Shown here: one piece after another, positions 42,458 through 51,528 of the stretch
Layout of the letters: every line of letters begins with the position of its first letter
How positions within the stretch are numbered: position 1 is the first letter of the stretch
DNA from: Nonomuraea typhae
Lineage (GTDB): Bacteria; Actinomycetota; Actinomycetes; Streptosporangiales; Streptosporangiaceae
NCBI RefSeq assembly: GCF_009760925.1
Contig: NZ_VRLV01000001.1
Coordinates: 496,001-560,000, forward strand
DNA length: 64,000 nucleotides
Direction: 5' to 3'
The notes under the pieces: model-generated
The model's input: only the letters and a program-made list of their open reading frames with translations
Databases searched by the model: none
Told to the model about the DNA's origin: nothing
Translations under genes and position numbers: made by a program

Positions 42458-45307
42458 TCACCCGGGTCCCGGCCGCTCGGCGGCCGGGACCCCCTCAGCG
42501 GCGAGCGCGGACACGACCTCCGTCCGCGAGCGCACCCCGAGCTTGCGCAGGAGGGTCGCCACGTGGGTCTCGACCGTGCGGCGCGACAGGAACAACACCT
42601 CCGCGATCTCTTTGTTGGTACGGCCCAGCGCCACGAGCCTGGCGACCTCGCGCTCCCGCGGAGAGAGCACACCGGCGCTCTTCCGCCTGACGGTCGGCAT
42701 GGCCACCCCGCACTCGCGCAACGCGTGCCGGCACCGGGCGGCGTCCCGGGTGGCGCCCAGCGCCGCGAAGCGGTCGGCCGCCTCGGCCAGCGCCTCGGCG
42801 GCAGCCGTACGGTCGCCCAGGGCGCGGCGCGAACCCGCCTCGGACTCCCCGGCCCGCGCGGCCGCGTAGGGCTGCGGCAGGGCCGCGCAGGCGGCGCGGG
42901 CCAGCGCGAACGCCTCGGCGGCGCACTCGTGGCGGCCGCCGGCCGCCTCCAGCATGCCGCGCGCCAGGTGGAGACCGGCGGCGGCCGAGGGGGCCTGTTT
43001 GCCGGTGAGGCCCGCGGCGAAGCGTTGCACGAGCTCCGCCGCCTCCGGCGCGCGGCCGTCGCGCAGCAGCGCCTCGACGGCGGCGGGGACGACCTGGTCG
43101 CCCCACGCCCACACGCCCTTGGCGGCCAGCCGCCCGGTCGCCCGGCCGGCCTCCTTGACCGCCTCGGCCACCTCCGAGCGGGCCAGATGCAGCTCGATGA
43201 GCCCGGCCCAGGCGGCCAGGACGAGCGGCAGGTAGCGCTCGTCCGGCTCGTCCAGGCCGGAGGCGCGCAGGTGGGCGGCGGCCTCGGCCCACTCGCCGGA
43301 GGCCAGCGCCAGCCGGCCGAGCACGTAGTGGGCCTCCAGCGCCGCGACCGGGCTCTCCTCCTTGCTCTCGACGGCGGCGAGCGCGCGGACGGCCAGGCCG
43401 TCCCAGCGGCCGGTCATGAGATCCACCCGCAGCGCCACGCCCTGGGCGAGGTAGGCGGGGAAGAACGCCCCGGTCTCCTCGGCCAGGGCCAGGCCGCGGC
43501 GGCCGAAGTCCTCGGCCTCGGCGTAGCGGCCCAGCGTGGCGGCCAGGTCGTAGAGGTTGCAGTAGGCGCGCGCCACCTGCCGCCGGACGGCGGCCGAGGG
43601 GTCGGTGGCGGGCAGCGCCTGCGCCAGCCGGCCGGCCTCGGGCAGGCCGACCGACATGGCCAGCGCCGTCCGGTTGCCCTGGACGGCGGCGGCGATCTCG
43701 GGATGGTCGGCGGTCGCGACCAGCTCCTCGGCCCTGGACATCCACTTCTCGTGGGTGGGCAGGGACTCCGCGCCCCAGCCCGGCATGGCCAGCCCGGCCA
43801 GGCCCCTGGCGGCCAGCGCCGGCCGGTCGTCGAGTTCCTCCACGGCGGCCAGGATCGCCGGGCGGCCGGTGGCCACGTCGCCACCCTGGCCGAAGACCAT
43901 CAGCCCGAGCGCGAGCCTGGCCTCCCCGCGCAGGTCGCGGGAGAGACGGTCGTCGGCCAGCAGGTGGCGCAGCAACCGGGCGACCCGGGGGTAGGCCAAT
44001 CCGGCCAGCGCCAGCCGGGCCAGCTCCAGCACGAGCGCGACCCGCTCGGAGCCGGGCAGTCCCGGGTCGGCGACCATGTCCTCCAGCACCTGGATGGCGA
44101 CCGGGGTGTCGCCGAGCGCGGCGGCGCGTTCCGCGGCGGCGGCGCCGTACGCGATCCACGCGCGGGCGTCGCCCGAGCGGCGGGCGTGGAAGGTGAGCTG
44201 CACCAGCGGCGGCGGGTCGAGGGCGGCCAGCGCCTCCACCGCCCGCTCGTGGCCCAGCCTGCGGTCGGGGCCGGGGATGGTGTCGTAGACGGCCTCCTGG
44301 GCCAGCGTGTGGCGGAAGCCGTACCGGTTGCCGGGGTATTCGTGCAGGACGCCGAGGGCGAGCGCCTCGACCAGCCCGCCCGCGTCGCCCGCGACGGCGG
44401 CCAGCTGCGGCTCGCCCGAGGGCAGGCGCAGGACGGCGGCGGCCCGGACGGTGGCCAGCGCGGCGGGGGAGAGCCTGGCCAGTTGCTCGGTCATCGACTC
44501 GCGCAGCAGCAGCGGGACGCCGGCGTGCTCCAGCGCCTCGGGGCGGCGGTCGTCGCCCAGCGAGCGCACGACCTCCTCGACCAGGAACGGGATGCCCGAG
44601 GTGCGCTCGTGCAGCCGGGTGGCGAAGGCGGCGGGCAGATCGTCGCGGCCGAGCAGCGCGGCGGCCAGCGTGCCGACGTCGCGGGCGTCGAGCGGGCCGA
44701 GCGGGATGACCACGCTGGTGGCCTCGGGGGAGTGGCGGTAGGCCGGGCCGAGCAGCAGCCCGGCCGCGGGAAGGTCGCTCCTGCGGTAGGTCATGACCAG
44801 CGACAGGCCGTCCGGCGGCCGACGGCGCAGGAAGCGCAGCAGGTCCTGGGTGCCGTCGTCGGCCCAGTGCAGGTCCTCGACGACGAGCACGGTCGGCCCG
44901 GCGGCGTCCAGCAGGCCGTGGACGGCCCGGAACAGGCGATGGCGCTCGGCGTCCGGGTCGGTCAGCGGCGCGGGCGGCGCGGGCAGCACGTCGCCCAGCT
45001 CGGGTAAGTGCCCGCGCAGGGCGCCGGTGACGGGGTTGAGGGCCGCCGCCTGGGGCAGCCGGGATCCGAGGTCGCGCAGGGCCTCGAAGACGGGTCCGTA
45101 GGGGAACGGCTCACGGAGTTGATGGCAGTGCCCGAGCAGAAGGGTGCGCCCGGCGGTGCGGGCATGGGCCGCCGCCGCGTGTACCAGGGTCGTCTTGCCG
45201 ATCCCCGGTTCTCCCTCCACCAAAGCCACGGACGGGGGCCGCGTCATCGCCTCGCGCAACGTGTGCAACGCGGCATCCCGCCCGACTAAACCTGGCCAGT
45301 CGCGCAT
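42458..45307 (-). CDS. LAL-type LuxR family transcriptional regulator
   Basis: 949 residues, the size of large ATP-binding LuxR regulators. The N-terminal AAA-type ATPase has Walker A GEPGIGKTT and a Walker B-like VLVVEDLHWADD. The middle is a long helical repeat (TPR-like) region, and the C-terminus is a LuxR helix-turn-helix (LSPREREVARLVALGRTNKEIAEVLFLSRRTVETHV). I choose ATG 45307, where GGAG is 6 bp upstream, over the ATG at 45370. It converges on the protease gene; a regulatory link is possible but not shown. Confidence 0.92.
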   Translation of the reverse strand: MRDWPGLVGRDAALHTLREAMTRPPSVALVEGEPGIGKTTLVHAAAAHARTAGRTLLLGHCHQLREPFPYGPVFEALRDLGSRLPQAAALNPVTGALRGHLPELGDVLPAPPAPLTDPDAERHRLFRAVHGLLDAAGPTVLVVEDLHWADDGTQDLLRFLRRRPPDGLSLVMTYRRSDLPAAGLLLGPAYRHSPEATSVVIPLGPLDARDVGTLAAALLGRDDLPAAFATRLHERTSGIPFLVEEVVRSLGDDRRPEALEHAGVPLLLRESMTEQLARLSPAALATVRAAAVLRLPSGEPQLAAVAGDAGGLVEALALGVLHEYPGNRYGFRHTLAQEAVYDTIPGPDRRLGHERAVEALAALDPPPLVQLTFHARRSGDARAWIAYGAAAAERAAALGDTPVAIQVLEDMVADPGLPGSERVALVLELARLALAGLAYPRVARLLRHLLADDRLSRDLRGEARLALGLMVFGQGGDVATGRPAILAAVEELDDRPALAARGLAGLAMPGWGAESLPTHEKWMSRAEELVATADHPEIAAAVQGNRTALAMSVGLPEAGRLAQALPATDPSAAVRRQVARAYCNLYDLAATLGRYAEAEDFGRRGLALAEETGAFFPAYLAQGVALRVDLMTGRWDGLAVRALAAVESKEESPVAALEAHYVLGRLALASGEWAEAAAHLRASGLDEPDERYLPLVLAAWAGLIELHLARSEVAEAVKEAGRATGRLAAKGVWAWGDQVVPAAVEALLRDGRAPEAAELVQRFAAGLTGKQAPSAAAGLHLARGMLEAAGGRHECAAEAFALARAACAALPQPYAAARAGESEAGSRRALGDRTAAAEALAEAADRFAALGATRDAARCRHALRECGVAMPTVRRKSAGVLSPREREVARLVALGRTNKEIAEVLFLSRRTVETHVATLLRKLGVRSRTEVVSALAAEGVPAAERPGPG
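42464..42492. terminator. bidirectional terminator overlapping the end of the LuxR gene
   Basis: A perfect 13-bp stem (42464-42476 with 42480-42492) with a 3-base loop follows the protease stop by 24 bp. It also encodes the last residues (GVPAAERPGPG) of the convergent LuxR-family gene, whose stop codon is at 42458-42460. Confidence 0.8.
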
Positions 45308-45411
45308 GAATGACTCCGAACGGCTCGGTGAATCCTCCCGGACGTTATCCACCAGCGACGACCGGTTCAATCCCGCTCCATAACTGAGCGGTTGCGATGT
45401 TGTGTCAAGTC

Positions 45412-47613
45412 TTAGCGCTGGTGGTGCCGTTTCCAGCGGATTTTATGGTTTTTCCGGTGCTGGCCGCCGCGTTTCCAGCGCTTGCGTTCACCTCGGGGCA
45501 ACCGGTCGCGGGCCGCCTTGCGCTCGGCCGCCAGCATCTCCTTCAGGCCCGGCGTGTAGCCGCCACCGAAGCGTGACATATCTGGATATACGAAGCCGGT
45601 GGCCGGTCGGTTGCGCAGCGCCGCCTCCATCGAGCTCACCCAGATCGGCCCCGGCAGCGAGGCGCCCTGCACCGAGCCGTAGTACGCGTCGCCGATCCGC
45701 ACCCCGGTCAGCGGGTAGCGGTAGGAGCCCCGGATGTCGCCCACGCTGACCGCCGCCGCCAGATCCGGCGTGTACCCGGCGAACCACGCCGAGGTGTAGC
45801 CGTTGTTGGTGCCCGTCTTGCCCGCCGCCGGGCGGCCGATGCTCTGCCCCTTCATCGTGCCCTGGCCGAACACCCCGCGCAGCACGTAGGTGACCGCGTC
45901 GGCCACCCGCTTCTCCAGCGCCTGCTCGCAGGAGGGCGGCACCGCCGTCCGCCCGCCGTCCCCGGAGATCTCCAGAATGGCCTGCGGCTTGCAGTACAGG
46001 CCCCGGGCGCCAAAGGCGGCGAAGGCCGCGGCCACGGTGACCGGATCCATCTCGTTGACGCCGAGGGTGAACGTCGGCACCTCCCGCAGCGCCGTACCGT
46101 CGGCCCGGGTGACGCCGAGCGCCTGCGCGGTCTTGACCACATTGCACAGGCCGACCTTCTGCTCCAGCATCATGTAGAAGATGTTGACCGACTTCCACGT
46201 GCCGGTCTCCAGGCTGTGCGGGCCGCCCCTGCCCTCGCCGCTGGCGTTGTAGACCCGGGCGCCGGGGGCGTTGACGGCGTTGCCCCGGCAGTCGCGGTAG
46301 CCGTGCGCGGGCACCAGCGCCCCGGGCGTCTGGAACCCCTGGCCGAACCGCCAGCCCTGCTCCAGCGCGGTGGCCAGCGTGAACACCTTGAACGTCGAGC
46401 CCGCCTGGAACCCCATGCCGCCGCCGTGGGCCACGTCGGCCGGCAGGTTGAACGTGGTGCCGGGCCCGTTGTCCCGCCCGCCCGGGTTGGTGCCGAAGCG
46501 CTTGCTCGCGGCCATCGCCCGGATCTTGCCCGTGCCCGGCTCGACCATGGCCTCGGCGGCCACCTCGGTGTCCTCGGCGTCCACCCGGGCCCGGATGGCG
46601 CGCTCGGCCGCCCGCTGCGCCTTCGGCGCGAGCGCGGTGCGGATCGTCAGGCCGCCCCTGGCCATCCTGCTCTGCCGCTCGGCCGGCGTGTTGCCGAACG
46701 CCGGGCTGGTCAGCAGCTCCCGCTGCACGTACATGCAGTAGTACGGATACTCGCTCTGGGCGCAGCCGCCGGGCTGCGGCGCCAGCTCGATGCCGAGCCC
46801 GGCCCGCTTGCCCGCCGCGGCCTCCGCCGCGGTGATCATGCCGAGCCCGGCCATCCGGTCCAGCACGAGGTCGCGCCGCTCCTTCAGCTTCGCCTGGTGC
46901 TTGCGGCCGAGTGAGGGATCGGTGGTGTACGGCGCGCGGACCGCCCCGGCCAGCGTGGCCGCCTGGGTCAGGGTCAGCCGGGCGGCCGTGGTGGCGAAGA
47001 ACCGCTGGGCCGCCGCCTCCACCCCGTGGGCGCCGGCGCCGAAGTAGGCGATGTTGAGGTAGCGCTCCAGGATCTCGTCCTTGCGGTACTTCTCCTCCAG
47101 CGCCAGCGCGTACCTCAGCTCGGTGATCTTCCTGCCGAGGCTCTGCGCCCGCGCCCGGTCGCGCTCGTCGGCGCTCTGCGCGTTCTCCACCAGGATGTTC
47201 TTGACGAGCTGCTGGGTGAGGGAGGAACCGCCCTGCCGGATGCCGCCCGCCTGGCTGTTGGTGATCAGCGCCCGCAGGGTGCCCCTGACGTCGAGGCCGC
47301 CGTGCTCGTAGAAGCGGGCGTCCTCGATCGCGACGATCGCCTCGCGCATGGCCGGCGCCACCTTGGCCAGCGCCACCTGGGTGCGGTTGGCCGTGTAGAA
47401 CTGGGCGAAGACCTTGCCCTCTTTGTCCAGCAGCCGCGTCACCTGCGACAGCGGCTCCTCGCGGGGCGCGGGGGGCAGGTCGGTGAAGGTCGAGGCCAGG
47501 AGCTTGGCCGTCAGGCCCGCCCCGCCCACGGTCGGCACGGCCAGCGCGCCGGCCAGCAGCCCGCCCACAGCCCCCACCATGCCCAGCGCGCCGACGGATT
47601 TGAGGACAGTCAC
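45412..47613 (-). CDS. class A penicillin-binding protein (bifunctional glycosyltransferase/transpeptidase)
   Basis: 733 residues with one N-terminal membrane helix. The GT51 domain has catalytic E97 in IEDARFYEHGG and QGGSSLTQQLVKN. The transpeptidase domain has S406-x-x-K409 (GSTFKVF), SVN (475-477) and K599-T-G. The C-terminus is a very basic tail rich in Arg, Lys and His (RKNHKIRWKRHHQR). It polymerises and cross-links peptidoglycan outside the membrane. GTG start; 58 bp separate it from murA upstream on the same strand, so both may be transcribed together. Confidence 0.94.
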   Translation of the reverse strand: MTVLKSVGALGMVGAVGGLLAGALAVPTVGGAGLTAKLLASTFTDLPPAPREEPLSQVTRLLDKEGKVFAQFYTANRTQVALAKVAPAMREAIVAIEDARFYEHGGLDVRGTLRALITNSQAGGIRQGGSSLTQQLVKNILVENAQSADERDRARAQSLGRKITELRYALALEEKYRKDEILERYLNIAYFGAGAHGVEAAAQRFFATTAARLTLTQAATLAGAVRAPYTTDPSLGRKHQAKLKERRDLVLDRMAGLGMITAAEAAAGKRAGLGIELAPQPGGCAQSEYPYYCMYVQRELLTSPAFGNTPAERQSRMARGGLTIRTALAPKAQRAAERAIRARVDAEDTEVAAEAMVEPGTGKIRAMAASKRFGTNPGGRDNGPGTTFNLPADVAHGGGMGFQAGSTFKVFTLATALEQGWRFGQGFQTPGALVPAHGYRDCRGNAVNAPGARVYNASGEGRGGPHSLETGTWKSVNIFYMMLEQKVGLCNVVKTAQALGVTRADGTALREVPTFTLGVNEMDPVTVAAAFAAFGARGLYCKPQAILEISGDGGRTAVPPSCEQALEKRVADAVTYVLRGVFGQGTMKGQSIGRPAAGKTGTNNGYTSAWFAGYTPDLAAAVSVGDIRGSYRYPLTGVRIGDAYYGSVQGASLPGPIWVSSMEAALRNRPATGFVYPDMSRFGGGYTPGLKEMLAAERKAARDRLPRGERKRWKRGGQHRKNHKIRWKRHHQR

Positions 47614-47671
47614 GAAGGTTGCTATACGACCGGGTGATCAGCGGCAAACGCCCGCTTCCAACTCTTTACCG

Positions 47672-48985
47672 CTACCTTTGGATGTTCAGTCCCAGGGTCT
47701 TGAACTGCTCGAACGGCCGGTGGTAGCCGCGCTCGATGTGGTGCACGCCGCGCAGCGTGGACGTGCCGTCGGCCACCGCGGCCGCCAGCACCGCGGAGAA
47801 CCCGGCGCGGATGTCGGGCAGCCGCACGTCTGCGCCCTTGAGCCGGGAGACGCCGCGCACGACCGCCGAATGCTTGGCGTTGGTGTCGTGGTAGCGGCAG
47901 GCCGGCCCGCCCAGGCACTGGTCGAACACCTCGATCTCGCAGCCCATCTCCTGCAGCGCGGGCACGTAGACCAGGCGGTTCTCGAAGACGGTCTCGTGCA
48001 GCACCGACATGCCCTGGCTCTGCGTGAACAGCACCATGAGCGGGGTCTGCCAGTCCGTCATGAAGCCCGGATGGGTGTCGGTGTGCACGGCGGCCGAGCG
48101 CAGGCCCTCGGGCGGGGCGGTCGCGCAGAGGTACTCGTCGTTGATCTCGAACTGGGCGCCCATCCTGGCCAGCGTGGTGATCGCGGTCACCAGCCGGTCC
48201 TGGGGACAGCCGTGCACGCGCACCTCGCCACCGGTGACCAGGCCGGCCGCCAGATAGGAGAACGCCTCGATCCGGTCGCCGGCCAGCCACGTCTGCGCGC
48301 CGTGCAGGCGGTCGACGCCCTCGATGACGATCCTGCGATCGGGCGACAGCTCGATCCTGGCGCCCATGCGCTGCAGGAACAGCGCCAGCTCGACGACCTC
48401 GGGCTCCATGGCCGCGTTCTTCAGCACAGTCTTGCCCTCGGCCAGCACTGCCGACATCAGGACCGTCTCCGTGGCGCCCACGCTCGGGTAGGGCAGCTGC
48501 AGCCGGGCGCCGTTGAGCCGCTTGGCCTTGGCGTAGACGCCGCCCTCCTGGACCTCGACCTCGGCGCCCATCTGACGCAGCGCGTCCACGTGGAAGTCGA
48601 TGGGCCGCCGGCCGATCGGGTCGCCGCCGACCAGCGGCACGAACGCCTCGCCCGCCAGATGCAGCAGCGGGCCGAGCATGAGGATGGGGATGCGGTTGAG
48701 GCCGGTGTACTCCTCCGGCACCCGGGGCCGGATCTCCGGACCCTGCTCGATGCGGATCTCGCCCCCGTCGATCTCGACGTTGATGCCCAGCGCCGTCAGC
48801 ATCGCGGCGGTGATGCCGACCTCGCCGACCTCCGGCGCGTTGCCGATCGTGCTCTCGCCGCTGCCCAGCATGGCGGCCACCATGTGCTTGGAGACGCCGT
48901 TCTTGGATCCCCGGACGACGACGTCCCCCCGCAGTGGTCCCGAGGGGTCGATCAGCCAGACCTCTTCATCGCTCATGCCGGACAT
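47672..48985 (-). CDS. murA: UDP-N-acetylglucosamine 1-carboxyvinyltransferase, Asp-type
   Basis: 437 residues with the MurA/EPSP-synthase double-lobed fold. Substrate-contact residues K28 and N29 lie in GSKNGVSKH, and the catalytic Asp is present in THPGFMTDWQTP. The loop that normally reads GGCAIG with the PEP-binding, fosfomycin-sensitive Cys reads GGDPIG here (D122), followed by RRPIDFHVDALRQMGAEVE. An Asp at this place is known from mycobacterial and chlamydial MurA and makes the enzyme insensitive to fosfomycin. Whether it is the only MurA of this organism or a paralogue cannot be told from the window. Confidence 0.92.
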   Translation of the reverse strand: MSGMSDEEVWLIDPSGPLRGDVVVRGSKNGVSKHMVAAMLGSGESTIGNAPEVGEVGITAAMLTALGINVEIDGGEIRIEQGPEIRPRVPEEYTGLNRIPILMLGPLLHLAGEAFVPLVGGDPIGRRPIDFHVDALRQMGAEVEVQEGGVYAKAKRLNGARLQLPYPSVGATETVLMSAVLAEGKTVLKNAAMEPEVVELALFLQRMGARIELSPDRRIVIEGVDRLHGAQTWLAGDRIEAFSYLAAGLVTGGEVRVHGCPQDRLVTAITTLARMGAQFEINDEYLCATAPPEGLRSAAVHTDTHPGFMTDWQTPLMVLFTQSQGMSVLHETVFENRLVYVPALQEMGCEIEVFDQCLGGPACRYHDTNAKHSAVVRGVSRLKGADVRLPDIRAGFSAVLAAAVADGTSTLRGVHHIERGYHRPFEQFKTLGLNIQR

Positions 48986-49090
48986 TGTCCCGCGTTCCGG
49001 GACGCGCTGGTGCGATGTCCACCTCAGCGTGTTCAGGTAGGTACCGGGATACCATCAAGCGGTTCGGGCAGAGATGTGAGGGGGAGTCGG

Positions 49091-49597
49091 GTGGTACGGC
49101 ATGTGCGGCTTTTCGCGGTGACCGTGCTCGTTCTCGCGGTTCTCGGCGTCGCGGCCGGGCTCGCCTGGTCCTACGCCTCCCCGCGCGCGCCGATGACGGT
49201 CACCGACAAGGGCGCCACCGTCCTGGCCGACCCCTCCACCCAGGCGCTCATCGCCGCCGACGGCTGGTTCGCCGCCATCACCGGCGGGCTGGGCCTGCTG
49301 TGCGGGGCCGCCGCCTGGTTCGGCAGGCGCGAAGACCAGCTCGCCGTGCTGGCCGGGCTGTGCGCCGGCGGCGTGCTGGCCGCCTTCCTCACCCTCTGGG
49401 TGGGCTCCAGCGTCACCCTCGGCGTGGTCACCGTGGAGGCCGCGGCGCCCGGGCTCAAGGTGGTGGCCGGCTCGCTCAAGCTGACCGCCCACGGCGTGCT
49501 CGTGGCCTGGCCGCTGCTGGCCGTCGCGATCTTCGGCATCCTCGAGGGCGTGCACGGCTACCGGGACTCCCCGCTGCGCAACCCGTACGGGGTCTAG
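49091..49597 (+). CDS. four-helix membrane protein, DUF2567-like
   Basis: 168 residues with four hydrophobic helices: about 5-25, 58-78, 84-108 and 135-158. The first loop starts AGLAWSYASPRAPM and holds ALIAADGWFAAI, a pattern I associate with the actinobacterial DUF2567 family, whose function is unknown. The GGGGAG run ends about 5 bp before GTG 49091. It is divergent from murA and ends in a 4-bp tail-to-tail overlap with the amidase gene. Confidence 0.75.
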   Translation: MVRHVRLFAVTVLVLAVLGVAAGLAWSYASPRAPMTVTDKGATVLADPSTQALIAADGWFAAITGGLGLLCGAAAWFGRREDQLAVLAGLCAGGVLAAFLTLWVGSSVTLGVVTVEAAAPGLKVVAGSLKLTAHGVLVAWPLLAVAIFGILEGVHGYRDSPLRNPYGV

Positions 49598-50964
49598 AGG
49601 GCCGGGCGGCGGCAGCCGTACCCGGTGGCCTGCTCGAAGGCGCGGGCGGCGCGCAGCACGCGGGCGTCGGCGAACGGGCGGCCGACGATCTGCACGCCCA
49701 CCGGGAGCCCGTCGCCGGTGAAGCCCGCCGGGACGCTGGCCGCCGGGGCGTGCAGGACGCTGATCCAGTACGCCGAGCGCATCCAGGCCAGATAGTCGGG
49801 CATGACCACGCCGTCGACCTCACGCACGTACGGCTCGCCGACCGGGAACGGCGGGACCTGGCTGACCGGGGCCAGCAGCACGTCGTAGCGCTCCCAGAAG
49901 GCGTTCATGCGCTGGTACACCGCGGTGCGCAGCTGCTCGGCGCGGGCCAGGTCGGCGCCGGACACCTCGCGGCCCCGCTCGGCGTTCCAGCGCGTGTTGG
50001 GCCCGAGGATCTCCAGGTCGGGGAAGGCCAGCGCGTAATACCAGGCGCGGTAGATGCGGAAGGCGTCCTCGGCGCCGGACAGGTCGAGGTCCACCTGCTC
50101 GACGCGGGCGCCGAGCTCCTCGAAGACCTGCGGCGCGGTGGCGGTGACGGCCGCGGTGCGCGGATCGACGGGCAGCCCGCCGAGGTCGGGGCTCCAGGCC
50201 ACCCGCAGGTGCTCGACGCCCTCGCGCGGCTCGGGCGTGAACGGCTCGGTGATCGCGTACGGCGAGCCGGGATGGAACCCGGAGACCGCCTGGAGCATCA
50301 GCACGAGATCGTCCACGGTCCTGGCCATGGGCCCGGGGACGGCCAGCGTGAACCAGGCCGCCTTGTCGGAGATCGACGGCACCCGGCCGGGCGTCGGCCG
50401 GAGCCCCACGACGTTGCAGAAGGAGGCGGGATTGCGCAGCGACCCGCCCATGTCCGAGCCGTCGGCCAGCGGGATCATCCCCGAGGCCAGGGCCGCCGCA
50501 GCGCCGCCGCTCGAGCCGCCCGCCGAACGGCTGAGGTCGTAGGGGTTGCGGGTGGCCCCGAACACCTCGTTGACCGTGTGGGAGCCGGTGCCGTACTCGG
50601 GCGTGTTCGTCTTGCCGATCGTGATCGCGCCCGCCGCCTTCAGCCGCTGCACGATGAGGTCGTCGCGCTCCGGGACGTTGTCGGCGAAGGCCGGCGAGCC
50701 GTACGTGGTGCGGATGCCCGCGGTGTCCACGAGGTCCTTGTGCGCGATCGGCAGCCCGTGCAGCGGGCCGGCGGGCGTGACCGAGTCCAGCGCCCTGGCG
50801 ATGTCCATGGCGTGCTCGGCGTCCAGCGTCACGATCGCGTTGACGCGCGGGTTGACCTGCTCGATGCGGTCGAGATGGGCCTGGAGCAGCTCCACGGCGC
50901 TGATCTCGCGGGCGTGCAGCAGCCGGACCATCTCGGTCGCGGTCAGGTAGTGCAGATCGGTCAC
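49594..50964 (-). CDS. amidase signature family protein
   Basis: 456 residues with the Ser-cisSer-Lys triad region. The catalytic Lys is in GLPIAHKDLVDTAG, the Gly/Ser-rich RSAGGSSGGAAAAL holds the cis-Ser, and DGSDMGGSLRNPA holds the nucleophile Ser. The N-terminal ATEMVRLLHAREISAVELLQAHLDRI is typical of GatA-like amidases, but the rest is unlike GatA, so it is probably a general amide or nitrile-pathway hydrolase. The GTG start has no clear ribosome-binding site and may be leaderless. Confidence 0.9.
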   Translation of the reverse strand: MTDLHYLTATEMVRLLHAREISAVELLQAHLDRIEQVNPRVNAIVTLDAEHAMDIARALDSVTPAGPLHGLPIAHKDLVDTAGIRTTYGSPAFADNVPERDDLIVQRLKAAGAITIGKTNTPEYGTGSHTVNEVFGATRNPYDLSRSAGGSSGGAAAALASGMIPLADGSDMGGSLRNPASFCNVVGLRPTPGRVPSISDKAAWFTLAVPGPMARTVDDLVLMLQAVSGFHPGSPYAITEPFTPEPREGVEHLRVAWSPDLGGLPVDPRTAAVTATAPQVFEELGARVEQVDLDLSGAEDAFRIYRAWYYALAFPDLEILGPNTRWNAERGREVSGADLARAEQLRTAVYQRMNAFWERYDVLLAPVSQVPPFPVGEPYVREVDGVVMPDYLAWMRSAYWISVLHAPAASVPAGFTGDGLPVGVQIVGRPFADARVLRAARAFEQATGYGCRRPAL

Positions 50965-50974
50965 ATGATGAATC

Positions 50975-51481
50975 TTACGAACCCGCGGTCTTGGCGATCG
51001 GAGCGGTGGCCGCCCGGGTGAGGTCCACGAGGTTGCCGGGGGCGGTCTCGATCTGCAGCCCGCGCCGCCCGGCCGAGAAGTAGATGGTCGCGAAGGCGAG
51101 CGCCGATTCGTCCACCACGGTCGGCAGCGGCCTGCGCTGGCCGAGCGGGCTGATGCCGCCCACGACGTACCCGGTGACCCGCTCCACCTTGGCGGCGTCG
51201 GCCATGGCCGCCCGCTTGCTGCCGAGCGCGGCGGCGAACGCCTTGAGGTCCAGCTTGGCCGCCACCGGCACCACGGCCACGGCCAGCCCGCTCTCCACCT
51301 CGGCGACCAGCGTCTTGAAGATCTGCTCGTACGGCAGGCCGAGCGCGTCGGCCGCCTCCTCGCCGTACGCGTGGGCGCCGGCGTCGTGCTCGTAGGGGTG
51401 GAGGGCGAAGTCGGCCCCGGCCTTCGTCAGCGCGACCGTGGCGGGGGTGCCCTGGCCGCCTCCCTTGCTCTTCTTGCTCAC
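50975..51481 (-). CDS. ybaK: YbaK/EbsC family Cys-tRNA(Pro) deacylase
   Basis: 168 residues. The YbaK fold hydrolyses Cys wrongly attached to tRNA-Pro. Visible features are DFALHPYEHD near the N-terminus, the IFKTLVAEVESG segment with the conserved Lys, and the GYVVGGISPLGQRRPLPTVVDES active-site loop. The N-terminus has a short basic Lys/Gly-rich lead. The amidase gene starts 10 bp downstream on the same strand, so the pair is likely co-transcribed. Confidence 0.93.
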   Translation of the reverse strand: MSKKSKGGGQGTPATVALTKAGADFALHPYEHDAGAHAYGEEAADALGLPYEQIFKTLVAEVESGLAVAVVPVAAKLDLKAFAAALGSKRAAMADAAKVERVTGYVVGGISPLGQRRPLPTVVDESALAFATIYFSAGRRGLQIETAPGNLVDLTRAATAPIAKTAGS

Positions 51482-51528
51482 AGCCGTTGATCGTACTCAC
51501 CAGCCGATGATCTACAACGTAAAGGCGC

